A stretch of 10,297 nt of DNA. Origin: UBA9732 sp031935845 (GTDB lineage: Bacteria > Spirochaetota > Spirochaetia > Sphaerochaetales > Sphaerochaetaceae). A program made the position numbers and the translations under genes. This document shows positions 1 to 5,693 of this stretch, in pieces (positions within the stretch are counted from its first letter, which is position 1; each line of letters opens with the position of its first letter). The DNA lies in NCBI GenBank assembly GCA_031935845.1, contig JAJBWA010000146.1:1-10297 (forward strand), read 5' to 3'. The notes beneath the pieces were generated by a model. It did no database searches. It worked only from the letters and a program-made list of their open reading frames with translations, and was not told the DNA's origin.

Positions 1-399
1 TACCCGGAGCTGGAGTTCGCAGTGGTGGTCTTTGATGTGAACGACCTCAAGCTGATCAACGACACCAAGGGCCATCAGGCAGGAGACCAGCATCTGAAGG
101 AAGCGGCTCATGTAATCAAGGAAACATTCGCAGACAGTCCCGTGTTCCGTGTCGGAGGCGACGAGTTTGTCGTGATTGCGAGAGGCACCGACTACAAGCG
201 TCTGGACGAACTGGTGGAGAAGGTGAAGCTCCACAATTACTCGACGCTGCGCTACGGCGGCGTGACCATAGCCTGCGGCGTGGCTAAGTTCAGGAACGAT
301 CCCAGCGTGGCTCAGGTGTTCAGGCGTGCCGACAAGAACATGTACGATGACAAGGCGAGTCTCAAGCTTTATCTGAAGAACAATCAGTCGAACAGCTGA
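1..399 (+). CDS. Diguanylate cyclase, GGDEF domain (C-terminal part; 5' end outside window)
   Basis: The reading frame is open from base 1, so the gene starts upstream; 132 codons of its 3' end are present. Residues visible are the FDVNDLK segment (metal-binding Asp of GGDEF domains), the INDTKGHQAGD segment, and an intact GGDEF signature encoded at 154-168 (VGGDEFVV). GGDEF domains condense two GTP into cyclic di-GMP at the inner membrane or in the cytosol. The allosteric inhibitory site RxxD, expected five residues before GGDEF, is absent (FADS stands there), so product inhibition through the canonical I-site is unlikely. The N-terminal sensor part is not visible, so the input signal is unknown. 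The protein ends about 35 residues after the last conserved GGDEF-domain segment (RRADKNMYDDK), as is normal. Its last 16 nt overlap the 3' end of the convergent HD-GYP gene. Confidence 0.93.
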   Translation, partial: YPELEFAVVVFDVNDLKLINDTKGHQAGDQHLKEAAHVIKETFADSPVFRVGGDEFVVIARGTDYKRLDELVEKVKLHNYSTLRYGGVTIACGVAKFRNDPSVAQVFRRADKNMYDDKASLKLYLKNNQSNS

Positions 400-1628
400 T
401 GGTATCCGACGGTCTGCATATCCTCAAGCTGTCCGCTTGTGAACATCTCCATGAATGCATCCAGCAAGACCGGGTCGAACTGTGTTCCGCGGCCCTTTAT
501 GAGCTCGTTCTTTATCACTGACGGCTTGAGGCCCTTGCGGTAGACTCTGTCCGAGCTCATGGCGTCATAGGAGTCCGCAATGGTGACGATGCGGGCATGG
601 AACGGAATCTCCTCGCCCTTGAGGCCTTTGGGATAGCCTTTTCCGTCATAACGCTCATGATGGAATTCCGCTACGGCGGCAGCCCCTTCCAATGCACTTG
701 CCTCGGAAAGGATCTTGGCACCTATCGTGGTGTGGGATTTGATTGTCTCGAACTGCTCGTCTGAAAGGCGGCCGGGGAAGTTCAGCACCGCATCGGGAAT
801 TCCTATCTTGCCTATGTCGTGAAGCATCGCCTCCCGCCTGAGGACTGTGATTTCGTCTTCAGGCATTCCGATCTTCCTTGCCAGACCTGCGGAATAGGAG
901 GCCACGCGGAAAGAGTGGCCGTTGGTGTATTCGTCCTTGGCATCGATTGCCACGGCCAGCATGTTCACCATCTCGTCGTTCATCAGCTCAAGGCGCTGTG
1001 CACGTTCCACGGCAATTGAGGTCTGCTTCTCGACTTCTTCGTTGAGTCTGACCGTGTATTCCATCTCCTTCAGCGCCATGCGGTGATAGTCGATCATGGC
1101 TACGATCGTGACTCCTGAGACGGCAAGGAATACGATGGGGTAGCGTGTCATGGTGATTTCGGAGTAGTAGCGTGCCATCTTATCCCGCAGGGGAGTGTAG
1201 AACAGTATGATGCAGAGAATCTCATAGTAGGCGGACGTGATGATTCCCAGCTTGACGCTGAGGAAGTAGCTGACGCCTATGGGCATCAGCATTGCCCAGA
1301 TTACGGAGAATCCGTTCATTGAGCCGCTTACCGCGTAATACGTGAATGTGACAAGACATGTGAATATGGCGGCGAACTCCGATACCTTGCGGCACTTGAA
1401 TATTCCGGAAGAGACTGCGGAAACTGCACCGGCAAGTATGAACAGGACGGATGTGACGACAATGGGTATGCTCTTGCGCTGGACGATGTTGATGGTGAGC
1501 ATAACTATCCCGAGCACGACGCTCAGAAGGCTTACTGCCGTGATTGCCTTCAGATTGGATTTGAGTTTCTGCTCGTCATAGATGGATCTTCCGAGATCCT
1601 GCCAAAGTTCCTTCAGCTTCCCTAACAC
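384..1628 (-). CDS. Membrane-anchored HD-GYP domain protein (putative c-di-GMP phosphodiesterase)
   Basis: The protein has 414 residues. The N-terminal part has about six hydrophobic segments (about 29-48, 54-78, 83-101, 108-124, 126-146, 164-180), then a helical, probably coiled-coil linker (about 181-216), then a C-terminal HD-GYP domain (about 220-400). The domain carries the HD pair in LHDIGKIGIPD (H270/D271), upstream H238, and the full HHERYDGKGYP signature (323-333). HD-GYP enzymes hydrolyse c-di-GMP to pGpG or GMP at a metal centre on the cytosolic side; the ligands I can identify are present. There is no receiver domain, so input probably comes through the membrane region, which I cannot assign to a named sensor family. 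I chose a GTG start because GGAGG (1633-1637) lies 4 nt before it. The frame is open back to an ATG at 1730, but that would overlap the upstream gene and precede this promoter and SD. Confidence 0.92.
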   Translation of the reverse strand: MLGKLKELWQDLGRSIYDEQKLKSNLKAITAVSLLSVVLGIVMLTINIVQRKSIPIVVTSVLFILAGAVSAVSSGIFKCRKVSEFAAIFTCLVTFTYYAVSGSMNGFSVIWAMLMPIGVSYFLSVKLGIITSAYYEILCIILFYTPLRDKMARYYSEITMTRYPIVFLAVSGVTIVAMIDYHRMALKEMEYTVRLNEEVEKQTSIAVERAQRLELMNDEMVNMLAVAIDAKDEYTNGHSFRVASYSAGLARKIGMPEDEITVLRREAMLHDIGKIGIPDAVLNFPGRLSDEQFETIKSHTTIGAKILSEASALEGAAAVAEFHHERYDGKGYPKGLKGEEIPFHARIVTIADSYDAMSSDRVYRKGLKPSVIKNELIKGRGTQFDPVLLDAFMEMFTSGQLEDMQTVGYHQLFD

Positions 1629-1632
1629 ATAT

Positions 1633-1637
1633 CCTCC
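1633..1637 (-). promoter_or_regulatory. Ribosome binding site fixing the GTG start of the HD-GYP gene
   Basis: The minus strand reads TGGAGG, then ATAT, then GTG. The perfect GGAGG core at 4 nt from GTG decides the start at 1628 over the ATG at 1730. The only ATG in between (ATGTGTTAG) is in another frame and stops at once. Confidence 0.75.
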
Positions 1638-1653
1638 ACATTGCCCGATGATA

Positions 1654-1682
1654 ATTCTATCAGCCGTATGGGGTTTTTTCAA
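1654..1682 (-). promoter_or_regulatory. Sigma-70-type promoter for the HD-GYP gene
   Basis: On the minus strand TTGAAA (1682-1677) and TAGAAT (1659-1654) are separated by exactly 17 nt, each matching the consensus in five of six positions. The predicted transcription start is near 1647, giving a leader of about 20 nt that carries the GGAGG site. The -35 box overlaps the last codons and stop of the upstream acyltransferase gene (stop at 1681-1679). The HD-GYP gene may therefore be expressed alone as well as by read-through. This is read from sequence only. Confidence 0.6.
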
Positions 1683-3601
1683 TTCGAAAGAGGACTGAGT
1701 ATGTCTGATATCAGCGCCCAGCGCGCACACTGCTGGGGGTCGGCATCCGGGTAGAAATAGTAGAGCTTGTCGTCATGGTACAGCTCGAACTCCTCGCCGC
1801 ATGAGAACGGGATGGCCTGCAGGTCGCTTCGGTTTATGGTGAAGTCTTCGTTCTCCGACACATATCTGAAGCTGTCCTTTGTCATGAAGCATTCTCCGCT
1901 TTCCTTTTTCGGCTTGCCCTTGAAGTCGAATATCTTGGTGTGGACCTTTGCGTTGAGATTCAGGCTGTCGAGCTCGGCCTTTTCCATAGCGATGATCCTG
2001 TCGTAGTATCCGGGGATGGAGCCGACGGAATCCTCAAACAGATAATGGTTGTTGAGGGAGTGCCTTGCGCCGCATTTAGTACAGGCCAGGTCGTTGCCTT
2101 CGCCCTTTGTCGTGTACAGGCTTCCGCAGTCGGCGCATCTGTACAGTACGTTCTCAAGTCCCTTTGCCTTGTTCCCTTGCGGGAAGACCGTCTTCTGGTT
2201 CTCGGAGGCGTTGTTGTAAAGCGTGTCCTTGATGATGGTGTCCAGTTCTTCCGGTGAGATCGTTTCAAGCTCGTCCTTTTTCAGGACCTTCTCAACGGTG
2301 ACGTCGATGTCGGAGAGGAAGCGCTTCTTCCTCCACTTGGGGTTTGCAAAATAGGCGCCGGTAATCTTCACCAGAACGATATCTGCATTGAGCTTTTTGT
2401 AGAATGCGCCGCCGGGGATGAGGAAGTTGGTCCTTCCGTCCGGAGAAAGCCTGCCTTCCGGGAAGATCACCACGGGGTAGCCCTTGACTATCATTCTTGC
2501 CATCCCGATCACGGACTTCATGTCCGGAGTGAACAGTCTTTTTGGAATCATGCCGCCTTCCGGGCCCAGCTTCTTCATGATGGAGTAGTGGAAGTAGAAG
2601 GCGTTCATCACCATGGCGGGATTGCGCGGATGGTTCAGCTGGTTCACGTACAGGAAGTCATAGAAGCTCTCGTGGTGCACCAGCATGATGTACGGGGCTT
2701 CGGCCTTCTGCAACAGGCTGTCATGGATATGAACCTTCTGGCGCTTTCCGTGCAGGAGCCTCATGGTGAAGAGCATCAGGCTCTGGGCAGGTGAATCCGG
2801 GGTGCCGCTGGTTCCCTTGAGGAAGTACTTTTTGATGAAGAACCAGATAAGCAGGAACAGCAGAGCGGCCAGAACCACGATTATCAGTATCAGCAGCCAT
2901 ATGGGGAGCGAGTTGGACATGAATGCCTTTCCTGCGGCACCCATGAGGTTGCTGGTTACTATTGACGGGATGACGCCTGTAGCCACCGTGAGGATGTACT
3001 TGCGGTACGGCAGCTTGGTGCCGCTTCCGTAGTAGCAGATGGCTCCGAACGGAATCAGCGGCATGAAGAACAGCAGGTAGATCAGGAACACGGTGTTCCT
3101 GTCACGCATGTTGGCGGATATGCGGTCGATCTTCTTTATGTTCTTCTCATACGATCCGCTGATGACGTGGAACACTCTCACAAGCACGAATATGATCGTG
3201 GCGCCAAGACATACTCCGAAATCGCACAGCGCCAGGGCAATGGGGAAAGGGTAGCTTAGTCCGCTTGATATCTGTATGAATTCGGCGGGGATGAACACAA
3301 CCAGCATCTGAAGGGCTTCAACCAGGGAGACTGCCAGGAATCCTTTCCATCCTCTTTCCCTGAGAAGTTCCGATGCACCGGCAACGTCGTTCGCAGACTG
3401 CAGACGGATGAACGGAATCATGATGTCTATCAGGAAGAAAGAGAATAGTGCTATGACCGCAATCACTATCAGTGCCACGGCCACCGGACCGAACTGTCTG
3501 GTGTTCTCCGGCTTGAGCTCTGCGCTGTTGTCGGTTGTGTTTCCCATCCCGTTCATCATAATGCTCGGGCTTGATTTAGACAACCGTTTGATTTTTGTCA
3601 C
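1679..3601 (-). CDS. VTT/DedA-like membrane protein fused to PlsC-type acyltransferase and zinc ribbon
   Basis: The protein has 640 residues in three parts. Residues about 37-260 are a membrane region with about six hydrophobic segments, including an FFMPLIPFGAICYYGSG stretch (about 178-194) like the VTT/SNARE-associated (DedA) family. Residues about 290-440 form a 1-acyl-glycerol-3-phosphate acyltransferase-like domain: HHESFYD gives the Hx4D catalytic pair H310/D315, and FPEGRLSPDG (380-389) is the acceptor-binding motif. Residues 489-510 form a CxxC-x14-CxxC zinc ribbon (C489, C492, C507, C510), followed by about 130 residues I cannot assign. A role in phospholipid acylation at the inner membrane, perhaps coupled to lipid movement by the VTT part, is inferred. 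The GTG at 3601 has only a weak upstream GAAAG. ATG at 3559 or 3547 is possible and would remove 14-18 polar residues. The gene starts 21 nt after the NYN gene. Confidence 0.88.
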   Translation of the reverse strand: MTKIKRLSKSSPSIMMNGMGNTTDNSAELKPENTRQFGPVAVALIVIAVIALFSFFLIDIMIPFIRLQSANDVAGASELLRERGWKGFLAVSLVEALQMLVVFIPAEFIQISSGLSYPFPIALALCDFGVCLGATIIFVLVRVFHVISGSYEKNIKKIDRISANMRDRNTVFLIYLLFFMPLIPFGAICYYGSGTKLPYRKYILTVATGVIPSIVTSNLMGAAGKAFMSNSLPIWLLILIIVVLAALLFLLIWFFIKKYFLKGTSGTPDSPAQSLMLFTMRLLHGKRQKVHIHDSLLQKAEAPYIMLVHHESFYDFLYVNQLNHPRNPAMVMNAFYFHYSIMKKLGPEGGMIPKRLFTPDMKSVIGMARMIVKGYPVVIFPEGRLSPDGRTNFLIPGGAFYKKLNADIVLVKITGAYFANPKWRKKRFLSDIDVTVEKVLKKDELETISPEELDTIIKDTLYNNASENQKTVFPQGNKAKGLENVLYRCADCGSLYTTKGEGNDLACTKCGARHSLNNHYLFEDSVGSIPGYYDRIIAMEKAELDSLNLNAKVHTKIFDFKGKPKKESGECFMTKDSFRYVSENEDFTINRSDLQAIPFSCGEEFELYHDDKLYYFYPDADPQQCARWALISDILSPLSN

Positions 3602-3622
3602 ATAAAGCAGATCTTTCGCTGA

Positions 3623-4405
3623 TCAGAGAGAAGTGATGCACCTGTATGAGATGTAGGTGCTGTTGTTCTTTCCCGGTGTCCTTATGACTTCATAGCGGGT
3701 GGGGAACGCCTCGAGCAGCGTGGAAAGCTTCGAGAATCCGTAAGTCCTGGTGTCGAAGTCCGGCTTGGCCCTCTTGATGTATGAGCCTGCGGCACTGACA
3801 TCGGCATAGCCGTCATTGTCCTGATATGTGTCATAGGCCTTCACTATGAGGCTGTGGACATCCTTGGGAACCTTGGGCTTCTTGCTCTGGGCGGGTTTCT
3901 TGTCTGCTTCCTTTTTCGTGGTTTTGTGCTCCGGCTTCTCGGATGTTTCCTGAGGCTCCATCGCGTCCTCTGTGGTAAGGTTCTCCAGGAACAGGAAATC
4001 GTCGCAGGCGTTGCGGAAGGACTCGGGTGTGGTGAGCACTCCGATTCCTATGATGTTGGCACCTGATTCATGAAGCCTGATGGCCAGCGGGGTGAAGTCG
4101 CTGTCGCTGGATACGATGACGAAGCTGTCGAACGCGTTGGAAGACAGAAGGTCCATTGCGTCTATGACCAGCGCCATGTCGGTTGCGTTCTTGCCCGAGA
4201 CATAGTCGAACTGCTGCTCGGCCTTGATTCCAAGGCGCTTGAGCTCGTTCTCCCATTTGTTCAGGTTGCGCTTCTTCCAGTTTCCGTATGCACGCTTCAC
4301 CACTATCCGTCCGTGTGTGGAGACTTCCGTCATTATAGCGTCCAGCTTCTGAAGCTGCGTGTTGTCCGCGTCTATGAGTATTGCAATCTTGTCTGAATCG
4401 TTCAT
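3623..4405 (-). CDS. NYN domain (LabA/DUF88-like) putative RNase with C-terminal OST-HTH/LOTUS domain
   Basis: The protein has 260 residues. Residues about 5-143 are a NYN (PIN-like) nuclease fold: ILIDADN (D12, D14, N15), GKNATDMALVIDAMD (D76, D82, D85) and VSSDSDFTPL (D101, D103) supply the conserved acidic cluster expected to bind Mg2+ and cut RNA. Residues about 144-181 are a charged, Lys/Glu/Pro-rich linker. Residues about 182-255 resemble an OST-HTH/LOTUS winged-helix domain (TYGFSKLSTLLEAFP is the typical core), a module that binds RNA. The architecture fits the LabA-like NYN-LOTUS family found widely in bacteria; the RNA target is unknown. No signal peptide or membrane segment is seen, so it is cytosolic. 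It follows the hydrolase gene by 17 nt and precedes the acyltransferase gene by 21 nt. The ATG lacks a Shine-Dalgarno but sits 6 nt after a -10-like box. Confidence 0.9.
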   Translation of the reverse strand: MNDSDKIAILIDADNTQLQKLDAIMTEVSTHGRIVVKRAYGNWKKRNLNKWENELKRLGIKAEQQFDYVSGKNATDMALVIDAMDLLSSNAFDSFVIVSSDSDFTPLAIRLHESGANIIGIGVLTTPESFRNACDDFLFLENLTTEDAMEPQETSEKPEHKTTKKEADKKPAQSKKPKVPKDVHSLIVKAYDTYQDNDGYADVSAAGSYIKRAKPDFDTRTYGFSKLSTLLEAFPTRYEVIRTPGKNNSTYISYRCITSL

Positions 4406-4411
4406 GCGTGC

Positions 4412-4440
4412 AGTATATGAGATTATTTCAGGCTTTGCAA
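4412..4440 (-). promoter_or_regulatory. Candidate promoter directly abutting the NYN gene ATG
   Basis: The minus strand shows TTGCAA (4440-4435), a 17-nt spacer and TATACT (4417-4412), followed by six bases (GCACGC) and the ATG at 4405. If used, transcription would begin at or one base before the start codon, giving a leaderless mRNA. No Shine-Dalgarno is visible before this ATG, which fits. The -35 lies within the last codons of the hydrolase gene. Confidence 0.4.
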
Positions 4441-5529
4441 AGCCTTGCTCCCGGAGATGCGCATGATGTGCATCATCTGGCGCAGCATCTTGCGGTCCTC
4501 CTCGGAGATTCCGGAAAGCGTCTGCTTGAGCTTGGGCAGGTTCTTGACCAGACCCTTCATGATGTCCTTTGTCTTCTCCGCACCTGACGCCTCGATGACT
4601 TCGAAAGTCGTCTTTACCAGAAGCTCCTTCTGCTCAAGCGTACACTCCGACATGAACTCGTGAAGCGTTCCGTCAAGGAACCGGCTTGAGAATGTGGTTT
4701 CCTCCGAGCGTACGAACGATGTTCCCAGCACATGCCAGTAGAACGGATTGTGCTGCATGAGGCTCACGTTGTCGCTCTTCACTACCTCCGGGCTGATCGA
4801 GTTGCCCAGCAGCATTCCTATCACCGAAGATTCCGGCACGTACGAGTGTATCCTGTCCTGTATGCTTTTCCATCCGTCCGAATCCAGTATCTCATCGGAA
4901 AGTCCGGGTCCGTCAAAGCTGTAGACGGCCGTTATCTTATCGGGTCTGCTGCAGCAGGCCGATGCGTACATGGCCAGGTTTCCGCCCTTGCTGTGACCGC
5001 AGACGTAGACTTTGCCGTAGTTTCCGTCCAGTACGGTCTCCAGAAAGCGTACTGCGTCGGCCTGGGCGGGGATGGGGCTCTTGTATGCCATGTCGAAGTC
5101 TTCCTTCCATCCCGTTACGGTGGCATCGGTGCCCCGGAATGCCACTATGGCAGTGTTTTTTCCATCTTCAGTGATGCTGAACACCGCTGCGGCAAACTGC
5201 TTGGCATTTTCCGGCTCGAAGTTGGATTCAAAGAAATCCAGCCTTGTTCCTTCGAACCGTCTGCATCCCTCCAGCATCATCCAGAGGTCGTAGCGGGGCT
5301 TGAATACGTAGCTTGCCTTCTTGGGAAGCGGCTTGGGGTAGACTGCATGCGCAATTGATGCCAGCACTGGACCTTTGCCGTCAAGGGCTGCCTTGGGGTT
5401 GCCCTTGGCCCAGTTCTCTATCGGGGCATACACAAACTCTGCAAATAGCAGGAAATCGACTTCGTTGAGGCCTGCCAGACTGAACGGGAGATCTCCTCTC
5501 CATGAAACATAATCCAATGCGTTGGTCAT
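4423..5529 (-). CDS. DUF2974 (Mbeg1-like) alpha/beta serine hydrolase, lipase-like
   Basis: The protein has 368 residues with no signal peptide, so it is probably cytosolic. The N-terminus (MTNALDYVSWRGDLPF followed by NEVD) matches the characteristic opening of the DUF2974/Mbeg1-like family, which is why I start at 5529 although the frame is open to 5655. VAFRGTD (129-135) is the oxyanion-region motif of lipase-3-like enzymes, and GHSKGG carries the nucleophile S180. YSFDGPG (D206) and QHNPFYW (H260) are candidate acid and base. The family is expected to hydrolyse lipid or acyl esters, but no substrate is established from the sequence. It is the first gene of the minus-strand block, divergent from the M16 peptidase gene. 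Neighbouring acyltransferase and c-di-GMP genes suggest envelope lipid metabolism. The ATG has no good Shine-Dalgarno and lies 6 nt after a -10-like box. Confidence 0.88.
   Translation of the reverse strand: MTNALDYVSWRGDLPFSLAGLNEVDFLLFAEFVYAPIENWAKGNPKAALDGKGPVLASIAHAVYPKPLPKKASYVFKPRYDLWMMLEGCRRFEGTRLDFFESNFEPENAKQFAAAVFSITEDGKNTAIVAFRGTDATVTGWKEDFDMAYKSPIPAQADAVRFLETVLDGNYGKVYVCGHSKGGNLAMYASACCSRPDKITAVYSFDGPGLSDEILDSDGWKSIQDRIHSYVPESSVIGMLLGNSISPEVVKSDNVSLMQHNPFYWHVLGTSFVRSEETTFSSRFLDGTLHEFMSECTLEQKELLVKTTFEVIEASGAEKTKDIMKGLVKNLPKLKQTLSGISEEDRKMLRQMMHIMRISGSKALQSLK
4431..4444. repeat. Perfect 14-bp palindrome over hydrolase 3' end and NYN -35 region
   Basis: GGCTTTGCAAAGCC is perfectly self-complementary. 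It covers codons near the C-terminus of the hydrolase and contains the candidate -35 TTGCAA of the NYN gene. It could be an operator for a dimeric regulator or a short hairpin, or chance. The 8-mer CTTTGCAA recurs on the same strand at 5550-5543, inside the candidate hydrolase promoter. Confidence 0.4.
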
Positions 5530-5535
5530 GCTACC

Positions 5536-5564
5536 AAGATAGTTGCAAAGGAGGGTGGAGTCAA
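5536..5564 (-). promoter_or_regulatory. Candidate promoter directly abutting the hydrolase gene ATG
   Basis: The minus strand shows TTGACT (5564-5559), a 17-nt spacer and TATCTT (5541-5536), then GGTAGC and the ATG at 5529. The geometry is identical to that at the NYN gene: 17-nt spacer and 6 nt between -10 and ATG. It predicts a leaderless or nearly leaderless transcript for the minus-strand block. Confidence 0.4.
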
Positions 5565-5582
5565 TTGCAATGGGCAGATACT

Positions 5583-5599
5583 GCAGTTGCTCCAGCTGC
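5583..5599. repeat. Short inverted repeat in the divergent intergenic region
   Basis: GCAGTTG and CAGCTGC are inverted copies with one G:T-type mismatch, separated by CTC. They lie between the two divergent candidate promoters, upstream of the -35 of each. A shared operator is possible; the short length makes chance plausible. Confidence 0.3.
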
Positions 5600-5614
5600 C
5601 GTTGTCCATCCGTC

Positions 5615-5644
5615 TTGAAGAAAGCTAAATATCGATAGTAAAAT
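5615..5644 (+). promoter_or_regulatory. Candidate promoter for the M16 peptidase gene
   Basis: TTGAAG (5615-5620) and TAAAAT (5639-5644) are separated by 18 nt. The predicted start is near 5651, leaving a leader of about 43 nt that contains the GGAGG site before ATG 5694. The ATG at 5643 would lie inside this -10 box, which argues against its use as a start. Confidence 0.45.
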
Positions 5645-5682
5645 GAAAACGGCATTGTCGGACCGTATCCTGCGGCCCGGGT

Positions 5683-5687
5683 GGAGG
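5683..5687 (+). promoter_or_regulatory. Ribosome binding site fixing the M16 peptidase start
   Basis: GGAGG followed by AAGAAT and ATG gives an ideal 6-nt spacing to 5694. It selects this start over the in-frame ATG at 5643 and places a clean signal peptide at the N-terminus. Confidence 0.8.
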
Positions 5688-5693
5688 AAGAAT

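Noticed and set aside
1629..1730. Upstream extension of the HD-GYP gene to ATG 1730
   Set aside because: It would overlap the acyltransferase gene and precede the strong SD and promoter that point to GTG 1628.
1940..2257. 105-codon plus-strand frame, and a 102-codon minus-strand frame at 1960-2268
   Set aside because: Both overlap the zinc-ribbon coding part of the acyltransferase in other frames; Arg/Thr-rich translation of the second is typical of a shadow frame.
3640..3662. Inverted repeat near the 3' end of the NYN gene (GCACCT / AGGTGC)
   Set aside because: Only 6 bp with a long loop, inside coding sequence and without a T-run; not distinguishable from chance.
4732..5358. 208-codon open frame on the plus strand
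   Set aside because: Antisense to the conserved core of the DUF2974 hydrolase, with no motif or ribosome binding site.
5530..5655. Longer hydrolase start at 5655
   Set aside because: The family's conserved N-terminus starts at 5529; the extra 42 residues have no family match and would overlap the promoter-like elements.
5643..5693. Upstream in-frame ATG that would add 17 residues to the M16 peptidase
   Set aside because: It has no SD, sits in the candidate -10 box, and would bury the signal peptide behind a charged stretch; ATG 5694 has GGAGG at 6 nt.
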